Assembly: GCF_030272615.1 (NCBI RefSeq)
Contig: NC_081406.1
Coordinates: 169,663,861 to 169,727,860, forward strand
Length of the DNA: 64,000 nt
Reading direction: 5' to 3'
Origin: Cryptomeria japonica
Lineage: Eukaryota > Streptophyta > Pinopsida > Cupressales > Cupressaceae
Part shown: positions 22,576-35,200 of the stretch, piece after piece
Numbering within the stretch: the stretch's first letter is position 1
Layout: each line of letters starts with the position of its first letter
The notes under the pieces: generated by a model
The model's database searches: none
Seen by the model: only the letters and a program-made list of their open reading frames with translations
Told to the model about the DNA's origin: nothing
Translations under genes and position numbers: made by a program

Positions 22576-25500
22576 AAAAAAAAAAAAAAAAGAAATGATT
22601 GTAATCTACCTTATTTGATAATGACTGATTTGTATGTGTTAATGAATGTAATTATGTGCTAATGATAGTTCATTAATGATATGTGTTGATGATTATTGAT
22701 GAATGTTGCTTGTTAATGAAAGTTAATGAATTTTATGTGTTAATGAACGTTATGTGATAATGAATGAATGTTATATTTTAATAATGGATGAAAGAATGAA
22801 TGAAAGAATGAATGAATGTTAGATGTTAACGGGGAATTTAGAGTGATGTTAGGGGGGGGGGAGGGGCCAAATGAGCTTCCACCTTCACGTGGTTGGCCCT
22901 GTTAAGTAGAGAATATTAAACTATTCTTGAAACAAAGTGAAGCTCAATAAGATAACACACTTTTCAATATTTCATTATGTTGCACAGTTAATCTTATTGA
23001 ATAATGTACGTATATTGAATCTTAATTGTAGGGTCCAACAGAGCCAACATGAACAACACCATGGTGCGACCGCAAAAGTTGTGAATATGCCTCATCATGA
23101 ATAAAGCTGAATTAGCGTATTCTCTATAAAATCTCAAATGCTCTATACTTTGGAAGTTTTGAAATTTTTATGATCATATCGGTCCCCTGCCTAAAAGCTT
23201 TTTTCCTTGATTTGTTTGTGATACACATTGAGAGATTTTTGTTTTCTTTTTATTTATGCATGTCTTAACCATTCTCCACATGCTTCCCATTCTTATTTAG
23301 ATTGTTGTATTTTTACACATGTTGGAATCTGTAGTTCCACGTACATGTTTTCTATGTTCTTTGTAACTGTATGAAAAGGTGTAAAATGTGGGTATAGTCC
23401 AAAATATTGATTACCAACAAGCTATTGTTGTTTAATAGTTCCAGTGTTTGTATTAATTGAAATAGTTTAACCCTTTTAACATGTTTCATAGCAAACCTGC
23501 ACTTTGTATGCAATCTTATTGTTACAATTCAATTACTGAGGTGATGTGATTTTCAAAAGTATTCCGACGAAAACAAAATTGGTTTTCATTTATGTATTTT
23601 ATTAAAATTTTAGATTTTCCTCGTGAACATTTAAACTTAGAAGGATTTAAAAATTCAATATAAGAGTACTGGACATAATTTCTGGAGATAGAACTGAAAC
23701 TCTCTCCCATGACTTCAGATTGTTTCCATGCTCTCTAGGCTAGTAGCTTTCAGACACAAAACATAGGTCTTCTAAATTCTGTCCCAACATTAATTAGTTC
23801 CTTTCTCTTCTTTTTCATCCTTTTGGAAAGAGAATTGGAAATTGTTAGGAACGAACATCTTCCTAGGTGATTTGTTAAAATACAATGGGGAACTCAATCA
23901 AATTTTAATTCACTTCGTTTTAAGTTATTATCACAATTCATTGAATTATACTTACAAATGGCTTATATTTCCAAGGTAAAATATCAGTATCTTTCTTGGG
24001 TGATATTAGATAGTAGGGTCTCTTGGCTTAGACAAAATCACCCTCTCATTGTATTCAAAGTAGATGTGTAGCAAAGCTAGATGCATCAATCGTTAAATCA
24101 TAAACAAACACAAGCTCAAAAATTGTGTTACCAAGTATGCTTGGAACCTAGCCTGTAACTAACTAGTTCATACTAGATATTGTTTGGGTATGGTATTCAA
24201 TTCTATTAGAATCTACAAAATAAATATTAACCTAGAAATTAATGTAAGTGATAACTTTTTTAAAATTGTTAAATATAAATGATAATAAAATCAAAATAGC
24301 ATAACATAGTTGATTTCATAAGAGAGAAAATGAAAAAGTTCACAATATCTTCACTCGATATCCAAGATTTTTAATCCATGAGGATGAAGATGAGGATGAG
24401 ATAGAAAACCAAAAGACAAGGAATTGTTTATCCAAGTTTCCAAATTTTTGAGGATAACAAAAAAAACATAATCCTATGAAAGAAGGAGAATGTGCAAGTC
24501 ATTATCTCAAGTTAAAAGAAATTACTTAAGTAAACTAAACAAACAAATGCAATATCATACTTATGATAAAACATATCCACTTGGTGAATAAAATGGTACA
24601 TTGGCAGACCCCCTTAAGTGCAACTGAGGTAAGAAGAAATGGGTCACAAGGTTAGGTATCCATGTAAAATATGAAATAACCCCAAATTATAAAGAGAGTG
24701 TACCCTCTCGAAGTAGAGACTAGAAAATCCATAGGACACAACTCCATCCCAAGTGACATATGTGAAGGATAATATAGACCCACCCCATCCCATAAAGTTG
24801 GTGCCTCCACAAAGAAGAGAGAAAAGCAATGCAAAATGTTGAATGGTGAATGTTGTAGTAGGTTCATTTGCAACAAATGATGCACCTTCCTTTCACAATA
24901 TGGAAATATTGAGTTGTCAAATTGTTGAATTCCCATTCAAGTGGAATGTAGAAAGGAATTCATATGTATGGTTTTTGAAGCGACTCATGTGTCTTGATGT
25001 TTATGTTAAGCTGTGATTGTTCCATAGAAGATTCGGGGACTACAATCATTGAAGTGTGAGACCTTAATTAATGTGAAATAGAATGTGTCATGTTGCATGA
25101 TATGGTGGGGATAGAACAAGTGAATTTACAATGGGAGATGATGTAACTCGATGGGCATTTTCATCAATGAGAAGACAAATATTCTCAATTGTTTCATCAA
25201 TATTTGAAAGGTGAGAGTCCACAAGCATATGTGAAATGTTTAAGTAGGCCTCCCAATGAAGTGGATCTCATAGACACGAAGAATCCTATATAGAGAATCA
25301 TTGAGAGCCCTTGAAGAAGCAAATTTGAACTTCGATGAAGCAATACATGATGGAGGAATATCTTGCAAGAGGAAATCAAAGTCATTATGGTGTCATCTAG
25401 ATCTGAAATGTGGTCTACTTTTCAAAAAAGTAAAGATGCTTGATAGGAATGTGTCCTAGTGGCCGGATGAATCTAGAAGACATATAATCCTATTGCAAAG

Positions 25501-27470
25501 AATCATGGAAAGTTCTAGAAGAAGCAACTTTTAATTCTGAAGTAGCAATGTGTATAAGAGATGTTCTCATTTGTAGATGGAGTATCAAGAGGAGGATCAC
25601 TAGTCCATGGACCATGTCATTGTTGTTAAATACCTACGCTTTTTTTCATAGTCACTTGGTGTAGGAATGAATTCAATGAGATAGGGTAGGAGATCCTACA
25701 TAATGTAATTTTTCACTATCCCTTGTTTCAAGTACAAATGGTTCTCTGAATTTATCTTGACAATAGAATGTCAGAATTTAATACCATAATCCATGATGAA
25801 AACTACCAAAAATGGAAATTTATCTTAGTTCGCAATTACAAAATTCTTTTGTATAGGCCTCTCGAAGATTAAGTACATCAAATTGACACTTTATAAATTG
25901 AGTGTATGTATTAGCAATCTCCCAAATTGTTCAATGGTCTCCAAACCTTGTCAATTTTTTATTTTTATTTTAACTAAAATATGTATGGTATAGGCATATC
26001 ATTGGTTGTGTGATTTTTTTTTCCTTAAATGCTTCTATGACCAAAAGAGACAAGTTTTAGATGAAAATGGGGTCTTATGGGCCTTTTTGACACAATGGTA
26101 GGTTCTTTAGACCTGAAAATGCCCCAAAAACTAGTCGATTGCCTTAAGTTACAAACAAATCCTTGTTTGTGAGCATGCTTCTTGATCTCCAATTTTGGTG
26201 GAATGAAAGATAATATTCAATTTCTCAAGCCTTTTGGATGCTTCGAAACCACCAAAAAAAAGATACTTTGATCATTGAAATGTTGTAGTGACTTGGATTA
26301 AAAAAGAAAACTAAGTCTAAACTTTAGAAGTTAGTTTTTTCTTGTCAAATTGTTTTCAATTTTCAAATCATCCAAGGATGCAAGAGGAGTATATTTTGTT
26401 ATGACAAGGTAAAAAAAAAACTTAGAATCTTTTGAAACCATTGAAACATGGGGACCCCTTCACCCCCTCCAAAATCCCTATTTTTTCAGGATGCAATACT
26501 TAGGGGAAACATCCCCTTGCCGCACCACTTAGGGACATCCTAGGGACTCCAAGGAGTCTCTTGACCATCTTGAGGATGCCTATGAGTCTCCCATGGCCCC
26601 CAATTAGAAACTCCAATTCTAAACAAAAATGGTGAAATTATTGTGAAAATGTCATCCGTATTAAAGGTTTGGCAATGCCCCCTAACCTTGATGGGGGTTT
26701 CTGTTGATGTGTTTTTTATGCACTATGCAACACAAAATAAAATACTAAGTATTCTATCCTCTCTTGAATAAAATCCTCCCAAGTGCTAAACTACGTGATC
26801 AAATGGGATGACTCCAAGATTCCAATAGTCAGGTCTTGACTTTTTATTGCAGATAGACTCAATGATTGTGATGTGATATCTGCTGGAATCACAAGGGCGA
26901 CTATCCATTCTCATGTTTCATGATTGATTTACACTCCATGATTTAGGTCATCCTTGAGCAACATCTCGACTTAGCCAAATTTTGTTTTTTGTACCCCAAT
27001 TCTTTAATTTTGACCCCTTACTAGCATTGCCTTAGGTTTTATTTGAATTCTTGCTTCTCTAGCATGGGCACATTTCTAGGGTTCATTCACACAAATCGCT
27101 CTTGATGAGCAAGCTAGTATCATGACCATGACTAAAAACAAATTTTAACTTAGTCAAATTATCTCCTCCAAACTTCTATGAGTTCATCGCCTTCATTCTT
27201 CATCATTTGGATGTCTTTTGTCATTGGAAGGTAATTCTTGACCACCATACCTCAATCTTGACCTATGCAATACCCTAAAACCCTAGAACCTAGTCATGTT
27301 TACAATTGAGATCTTGGTGACTTGATCACTTAATACAGCTTAATCATGCACGTCTCATCTAACTCCGACTCCAACACTTAAGCCAATCAACCCTAGCAAC
27401 CAAGTACTTTGGGAAATATCTTGCAACTTGACAACATGGGTAATGATGGAGGAATGGAAGGTGAGACCTA
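22576..27470 (+). other. Gene-free 3' region of CACTA-1
   Basis: No gene was recognised in about 4.9 kb. 22600-22840 is a degenerate TTAATGAATG repeat. Two diverged direct copies of about 80 bp lie near 25275-25350 and 25480-25555 (both with AATCCTAT, GAATCAT and GAAGAAGCAA). The rest is AT-rich, without long ORFs or TE signatures that could be named. Confidence 0.5.
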
Positions 27471-27476
27471 TAGAGG

Positions 27477-27655
27477 TGAGAGAGAGAGAGAGAGGGTGAG
27501 AGGAAGAGATAATGACCTAGAGAGGGTAGAGAAAGAGAAGTAGAGAGGGAGAGAAGAAGAGAGGGATGGAGAAAGAGACCCAGAGAGGGGAGAGAGAAGA
27601 GAGATAGAAGAGAGGGATAGAGAAGAGAGATAGAAGAGAGATACCAATGTCAATC
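27477..27655 (+). repeat. GA-rich microsatellite near the right end of CACTA-1
   Basis: An impure GAGAGA/GAAGAGAGA purine tract. CACTA-2 has the same tract at 52514-52676, so it is an old part of the family's 3' region. ORFs across it are repeat artefacts. Confidence 0.85.
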
Positions 27656-27686
27656 TTTTTTCTATTATTTTTTTTTTTTCCAAAAA

Positions 27687-27720
27687 TCGGCCTATCGTCG
27701 GAATTCCGACGATAGGCCGA
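27687..27720. repeat. Perfect 34-bp palindrome in the right subterminal region
   Basis: The arm TCGGCCTATCGTCGGAA is followed at once by its exact reverse complement, with no loop. It lies about 205 bp from the terminus. GTCGGAAT-type motifs continue to the end (27788, 27872). In CACTA-2 only the left arm survives, followed by a different hairpin-rich insertion. Confidence 0.95.
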
Positions 27721-28885
27721 GATCGCAACGGTATTCTTTCGGGGTATGAGCATACATTGTAGCCATCGAAAAGGTTGGAGGTAATGTCAGAATTGCGACG
27801 ACCACAAGGATAGTTGGGACTTCTAACACAAAGTTTTCGACGGTTTTTTTTGTCGGTAGTGCGATGAAATTGTGTCGGAATGCCGACGATTTACCGTCGA
27901 AATTTTGACCCGAATGTACTAGTGTGGCATCATCTCTAAGAGAGAACCTGTCTAAGCACAATGAAGATCTTACCAAACATCTCACTGAAACAAATGAGAA
28001 GTTGGACAAATTTGTCAAAAGTTCAATCTTGCTAGAAGAGAAAATTCAGTCTCAAAGGATGAAAGGTGATATCTCCGGACTTGGTTTCCAAACAACTGAA
28101 AAAGGTGAATCCTCCAGTACCAAGAGCAACAATCCTAAGAACAAATCTACTTCCAAACAACTAAAAAAGGTGAATCCTCCAGTACCAAGAGCAACAATCC
28201 TAAGAACAAATATACTCCTAAGATCAATAAGCCTACTAGTAAGAAGGTCTTTAAACCTGTTTGTTTTGTTTGCCATAAACCTAGTCACACTGCAAATGTT
28301 TGTAGAGACAAACCTAACAAAAATGCAAGTTACAATACTAATGCTAGGTATGTGTCCATGAAATTTTAAGGTCATTGCTTCACATGTGGAATGTATGGAC
28401 ATAGATCTGTTGAGTGCAGATATGGTGCAAAAAATCCTGTGCCACACATGCATCCAAGACCAAATGGTGATCGGATGAGGAACTTTGACAACAAGGTAAA
28501 CTTGAATTGGCAAAGACCCTATGACAATCGGTTTAGTCCATTTGAGATGGAAAACGTAACAAATGTTATTTGCACCATCTGTAATAAATTTGGTCATGTG
28601 GCTATGAACTGCAGAAGAAGAACAGGGAGAGGAAATGTAGGACCTTGGATATCATCTGGTATGGCCTGTTATCACTATAACAAACTAGGGCACTTAGCAA
28701 AATTCTATAGATCCAGAAATAGAAAACCAGTCAATTCTTCTAAGGATCAGAAAGGAAAGCAAAAAATTAATGTTGAAGAAACTAGAGAGGAAATTAATCA
28801 GATTTGGAAAAAGAAAAGTGATGACTCACCTAAAGAAGAAATTGTTCATTCACCCAGTGAAGAGAACCCTGCACTGGTGATTTAG

Positions 28886-29331
28886 GCCTTTTTAATATGG
28901 CTGAGGGGAGTTTAATCATTAAAATACCTCTGGACCCCTTGTGAAAAATGAGTGGAAAAATAATTTTGAAACATTGATAACTTTTTGTCAATATGTTATC
29001 AACCGGTTTTCCCCTTGAGCAATGAAATTAGGGTTTGTAACCCTAATGAGCGAGCATTTAATGCAGTAGGTAAAAAGGATAAAAGCAAGTTTTATTTTGA
29101 CATTTTTATCCCAACGCATTCAAAAAATAAATTTGAACCGCTTGTTGAACTAAGAAAGATTGTTTTGCTGATAATTGCCGAATTGTTTCATGATTTGTGA
29201 AATTAAGATGAATTGAAGGTTGTAGAAGGTCAAACTGGTGTGCACTTGGGCATCTCAACCGATAAACGGGGAAACATGCACGAAACAAGGTATTTCTTTG
29301 ATCATACTACTTTGAATATTGTTTATCTATA
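28886..29331 (+). other. Spacer between gag and ORF2 of element A
   Basis: No conserved domain was seen. A short ORF (28985-29200) has no recognisable feature. A 5' leader for ORF2 is possible but not shown. Confidence 0.35.
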
Positions 29332-31386
29332 ATGGCATCGACTTCAAAGAGTGTAGAAAGGTTAATGATTACTTCTGAGCCTATGGAAGCTATTAAGGCA
29401 GAACAAATTGTGTCATATAATGCATTGTCACAAGTTCCAAATGGAGTTTTGGTCAAAGGTGATTTGTCTAGTTACATTGACTGCAAGATAGAATATTTAG
29501 GATCTCTATACATTTACACAGTTGAAATCACTTTGTGATGAGAATGGTAAGATTAAGACAAAGTATGCTAGGGTTTTCGAAAAGGGTTTTCATTATGCCA
29601 CTTATTTTCTTGAAGATTTTGAAGAAGCACATATCAAAATCATTTTGAGTTGAGTTCATGGTGAAAACATGTATTTAGAAAGGACTCACACAATTACAAA
29701 GGAAGTCATTCAGTCTGTAACTAGTTATTTCTCAACCGATGAAGTACCTGAGTTGAGAAGAAATTATAAGGATATTGTCTTCAACCTAACTAGTTCTACA
29801 TCTGATGGGCATTCTTTTTCTATCAACAACATTAAAAATCTTGTAGTAAAACTAGCAGCAATGGTAATAGGCTACCGAGTATTTTCCTCTAGCAGACTTA
29901 ATAGTGTTCCTTGAGCAGTAGTTCATATTGCTCACATAATGATTGTTGATAATGCAAATTATGATCTCTGTGAAGCAATCAGGAGTCAATTGTTTTTGAA
30001 TTTGCAATTTGTCAAAAATGATAGCAGTTTGAAGTTCAAGTTTGGTCAGCTATTAGTTGGACTATTCTTTTATTTTTAGAACTTTCTACTAGGAATTAGA
30101 GACGTTGAGTGGTTGAAGGACTCACTGGTCTTAGCACAAATTAAGAACAACATCAAGGTTGTAAGGAATACTTTCCCTACTGCCATGAATAAGCATTTTA
30201 ATGAGTTCCAAAAGAAAATGAGTATGAGAATGAGACTATGAGAAGAAGTGGTAAAGCACTTTGAAAAAGACATAATCTTTATTGTTACCACTAACTTTTT
30301 CTTGATGCAAGCAATTGAGCCAAGAGAGGAAGAAATGGAAGACATGAGTTACGAGGTGAACTATGATCTACTGGTTGAATATGCTAATACCTTATTAGCA
30401 TCACCTAAAGATAAAAAAAAAAAAGGCTAAATTGGACATTGTAGCAGTCCAAGATGCACCTACTCAAACCAGTGTTGCACCTGTTAAAAGTGCAAGAGGA
30501 AAGAATAAAAAATTTGACGAAGCATCTCCAACAATAAAGAGCACTAGGGTTATCAGGAGTGTCCAAACTAAGAAGGAACCAGAACCCAAGGTATATAAGG
30601 AGAAGGTTACAAGGAAGAGAGGCAGAATGATACTAAAGAAGAACCTAAGAAGATGAAGGCAACCAGAAGAGTTGCAAAGTCAGTAAAGGAAGTGTCGAAG
30701 GCAACTATACCTTTTGATATCTCTACCTACAAGCCCATAACTAACTTTCAAAGGACAATGAATCAATTAAAAAGGAAGAGATTTGAACTGGTAAAAGAAT
30801 ATTTTGATTCTTTTAGTGAGGATGAGAAAGACCAAGTTATTCACCAGGTAATTGATCATCTGTGTCATTATATTAGATTGCCTCAAGATATTGAAAAGGA
30901 TATTTCAAAGTCTTTGTTCACTATTCTTGTAAATAAATGGGAAGAAGTTGCTAAGTTGGAAAGAGAAATTGTTGATGAGATTCTTGCACAATATTTTCCC
31001 AACTTGTCTAAAGATGAAATTAGTGCTTTGATTGATCAATATAAAACTCAGATTGCTTTCAAAGCAAGAAGACTGAAAATTATTAATGAAAAGAGGTCAA
31101 TTATTGAAACTGAGACCCATCAAATTGCCTGCAATATCAAGAGGATGCAAGAACTCATACAATCCTCCAAGAATGAGGAAGATGTTGTCAATAGACCGGA
31201 AATGGATGAAGAAGAGATTGTTCAAGCAGATATGGTCTATCTTGCCAAGGATGACATGACTATTCATGTTATTGATGATGATCAGGACACAATTGACCTA
31301 TCTGGAGATAACACTGCACTAGATATGGAGCCTCCTAAAAATGTTGATGCAGAAGTTACCTTAGTTAAGAAACTAGCAACTCAAAT

Positions 31387-32158
31387 TATTGATACTTGAT
31401 AGCCTCGGTAAGATAAATGATTGAATGAGAGATAAATGAAGTCTCTCATTCAATCATCTATCTTATCAATAGACTATGATAAGACTTCATTTATCATTCC
31501 TTCATCTGATGACTATTCTTCGATTTATACATATATAACCTTGCTTGCAAATTCTGATCAACTTCGGATTCTTAACCAATGTCTAACTACCGATTATTAT
31601 CGGTTGCAAATCATAAAGCACAGAATATCGATTGGTATTGGTTTACCTTGTTAATCATATGCACACCGATTAGTATCAGTCAAACATGTTCACTATGTAA
31701 ATACCGATTGTTATCGGGCTTATTAAATGATTGCATACATACCGATAAGTATCGGTTCACTTGTTAATGATATACACGCTGGTTAGTATCAATTCACTTG
31801 TTAATGATATACACATCGATTAGTATCGAGTAACTTGTTAAGTTATATACATACCAATTGGTATAAGGTAAATGTGATTATGATTCTAAGAGGTGCAATC
31901 AAGTAATATCTTGATCGGTCATGTCCATTAGACATGACTGGTCAAGGTATTTCTTGATCCTCCTTGTTAGCATATATATATATATATATATCGGTAATGA
32001 TGAGAAGAACATCGAAATTGATAAATGCTCCTTCTCCATCTACATCATACTAGATAATAATCAGATCTATTATATTAAGAAATAACATATACCTGAAAGA
32101 AGATGAATAACCTTGACTATAAATTAAATCTTGAATTGAAAATTGAATAACATTTACA
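31387..32158 (+). repeat. 5' LTR of element C
   Basis: It starts TATTGATACTTGATAGCC (the 3' copy has TGTTGATAATTAATAGCC) and ends CATTTACA directly before the PBS. 31588-31870 holds about eight degenerate palindromes of the form CCGATTNNTATCGG at about 40-bp spacing. A TA repeat lies at 31974-31990. Confidence 0.88.
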
Positions 32159-32170
32159 TGGTATCAGAGC
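32159..32170 (+). promoter_or_regulatory. Primer-binding site of element C
   Basis: TGGTATCAGAGC abuts the LTR end; it is complementary to the 3' end of initiator-methionine tRNA. Confidence 0.9.
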
Positions 32171-32249
32171 CAAGTTAAATTGAACCTAAGGCTATTCAAT
32201 TTTGTGGAAAATTCAAGACTAGCATATATTCAACATCACATTTCTTCTA

Positions 32250-35200
32250 ATGGCTAACACTATCAGATTCGAAGATAGACTCGGAGGAGGTGGTGACTTC
32301 TCAGCATGGAAGTTCAGAATTCAAATGATTCTAAAAGAAAATAAAATTGAATCATTTGTAAAAACTAAAACTACAGAACCTGAGACTGAACCTAACAAAA
32401 CAACTTGGATAGAGGGAAATGAAAAGGCCATCAAAATCATAGTTGATGGGGTGAGAAATAATATTATGCCTATCATAAGGAAACATGAAATGGCCTACAA
32501 CATGTTCAAAGCACTTAAAGATGCGTTTGAGATATCCAATGCTAGTAGAACCTTGGCTTTAAACAGAGAAATAAATCATATAGCTATGATCAAAAGGGGG
32601 TCAGTTAATGCCTACTTCATGTGGATATCAACCCTAAGGGATGAACTAGAAACCCTTGGATATGAGATCCAAAGCAAAGAATTAACACTCATTGCTCTAG
32701 ATGGGTTGCCTAGTATATGAGAAACATTCATCCAAGACATCAGTGCAAGGGATAAATTTCCAAAGTTTGATAGGCTAAAGGTAGATTGCCTGTAGGAAGA
32801 ATCAAGGTTAAATAAGAAAGGGATCAAACAAAAGAATATAGATGAAGATCTTCAAGTTCTAAATATAAAATCCAACAAGAAAAGAAATCAGAAACAATTT
32901 AGGAAGAGGAAAGGTTGTCATGGCAAGAACGCCTTCAAGAAGGATCTTTCACAAATTCAATGTTACAGATGTGACAAATTCGGGCACTATGTTGCCAAAT
33001 GTCCAGAAAGAGCCAAACAACAAGCCACATTTGCGAAAATAGGAAAATCTAAAAGGGAAGATGACTCTGAGAAGTATGTACTCTACTCAGCACTTACAAA
33101 CCAAGCATCAAACAAGGTTAACTCCTGGGTGATCGGCATTGGCTCATCCAGAAACATTACAGGGTTTAGAGAAGTGCTAGACTCCATGATAGAGGAGAAT
33201 GATGAGGAAGTGACTATCGGAGATGATTCCACACATCCAGTCAGAGGAGTTGGAACTTGCACGATCAAACTAAAGTCAGATGTATCATTACAACTTAAAG
33301 GAGTACTACATGTCCTAGGCATCAAGAAAAACCTAGTCTCCATATCAGCACTAGAGGATAATGGGTATAGAGTGACCTTCATGGATAGCAGGGTGTTGGC
33401 TTGGCCAAAGAATTCATCTATGAAGAAAGCTAAAAGAATTGGTCAAAGAGATTGCTACTTGTATGAGTTGTGCACAGAGCCCAACCTAGCCCTAATCCAT
33501 GAAACTACAAATGCAAATGAAGTTTAGCATAGAAGACTAGGTCACCTAAATTTTCGAGCTTTATCATTAATGGGAAACCTTGTCACAGGCCTACCTAAGT
33601 TAAAGCAATATCATTCAGGAGCATGCAAGGGATGTGCCCTAGGTAAAAATGCTAAAGGTTTTTTTCAAAATAGTACTAGGAAAACAAACAAAGTTCTAGA
33701 GTTAGTTCATTTTGATGTATGTGGACCTATGTCCACACCTTCTTTAGGGGGATTTTTGTATTATGTAATATTTGTTGATGACTAGTCTAGGAAAACTTGG
33801 ATCTACTTTCTAAAATGTAAAGAATCAGAAGAGATCCTTAATAGGTTTAAAGAGTTTAAATCACTAACAGAAAACTACTCAGGAAATAAAATCAAAACCT
33901 TAAGAACTAACAATAGGGGGGGGGGGAATACACCTCAGATTTGTTTAAAGATTTTTGTAAAATGTTGGGATTAAGAGAGAGCTTACTACCCTATAACCCT
34001 CAACAAAATGGGGTAGCTGAGAGGAAAAATAGGACAATTGTAGAAGCTGCCAAAGCCATGATTCTTGATCAAAATCTAAATACCAATCTTTAGGCAGAAA
34101 CAACAAGCACTGTTGTATATATACAAAATAGATGTCCTCACTCTCATCTTGAAGCTAAAACCTCTAAGGAATTCTTTACTAAAACAAAGCCAGCTATCAA
34201 CCACCTTAGAATATTTGGGTGTCTCATCTATATTCATGTACCTAAGGAGAAAAGATTAAAATTAGAGCCTTCTGGAAAAAGGGGAATACTTGTAGGATAT
34301 AGTGAAACCTCCAAGGCCTACATAATCTATATACCTGGTCAAAGAAATATTAAATTGAGTAGGGACGTAATCTTTGAAGAAGACTTAGCCTTCAAAAGAG
34401 CCCAAAGCTCAATAGAACCTGAAGTCTATATCCCCACCCCTAGAATATAGGAAGACTCTGCTCCTGAGCTTCAAAGGGAGAGTCTTGAGGAAAATGTAGG
34501 TGAAACTCAAAACCCACCTAGAGAGAATTTCAAGAAAAGACCACTATGGGCCACCAAAACTATAGAAGAAGCTCAGAAGTATGTTGCTCCTTTAGGAACC
34601 TTTAGAGAAAGTAAAAGGCCTAACAAACTCACCACCTACGTCACTCTCATGAATGATCTCTCAAAAGAAGAACCTACTAATATATCAGATGCACTTAAAC
34701 ATCAAGTATGGAAGAGTGCCATGTCTGAGGAATACCAATCCATTATGTAAAATAATGTTTCAGAGATTGTCCCTAGGCCAGGTGGGAAATCTATTGTCAC
34801 CTCCAAATGGCTCTTCAAAATCAAACACATTGTAGATGGCAGCATTGAGAAACATAAGGCTAGATTTGTAGCCAGAGGGTTCTCTCAAAAGGAAGGAATT
34901 GATTATGAAGAAACATTTGCACCTATAGCCAAATACACCTCAGTAAGAGTGGTCTTAGCCATTGAAACTTCAAAGGGATGGAAAGTTCATCAGATGGATG
35001 TTAAGACAAAATTCCTTAATGGTGAGATCTCAGAAGAAGTATACCTAGAGCAATCTGAAGGATTTGAGATTCATGATGCAAAGTCTCATGTGTGTAGACT
35101 CAAGAAAGCTCTCTATGGGCTTAAACAGGCTCCCAGGGCCTGGAAAAGATCACCTCATAGATCAGTGTAAGAAAGACCTTGCTAAAGAATTTGATATGAA

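Larger units (their letters stand above)
9277..27924 (+). mobile_element. CACTA-1: 18.6-kb En/Spm-type transposon with SET-domain cargo
   Basis: It starts CACTAATACATTTGG and ends CCGAATGTACTAGTG, so the termini are inverted repeats of the CACTA type. TGG directly flanks both ends (9274-9276, 27925-27927), the expected 3-bp target duplication. Contents in order: subterminal region, antisense phytocyanin-like fragment, a block shared with CACTA-2, TNP2-type transposase, SET domain, TNPA-like gene, about 4.8 kb without genes, a GA-rich tract and a palindromic subterminal region. Damaged exons suggest it is no longer autonomous. Confidence 0.93.
8874..28885 (+). pseudogene. Gag of element A, split by CACTA-1; coiled coil and four zinc knuckles
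   Basis: The coding parts are 8874-9276 and 27925-28885. The start chosen is MGDMSYFEMAREVEASR. The N-terminal 200 residues are a charged coiled coil (ELETLRVKLKALQ; HNEDLTKHLTETNEKLDKF). Removing the CACTA and one TGG copy restores a continuous frame (LELASSLRENL). A 65-bp tandem duplication at 28086-28215 then breaks the frame. Four CCHC knuckles follow: CFVCHKPSHTANVC, CFTCGMYGHRSVEC, CTICNKFGHVAMNC and a decayed CYHYNKLGHLAKFY (28260-28715). The role is inferred to be RNA packaging. A stop lies between knuckles 1 and 2 (near 28367). The EMAREVE start resembles the gag start of element D. Confidence 0.8.

Noticed and set aside
27468-27753. Ser/Leu-rich minus-strand ORFs at the GA tract (also 52504-52827)
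   Set aside because: They are translations of a purine microsatellite and its flanking palindrome.
33917-33926. G run in the integrase of element C as a G-quadruplex or frameshift signal
   Set aside because: A single homopolymer at a mutated site; slippage or sequencing error explains it better.
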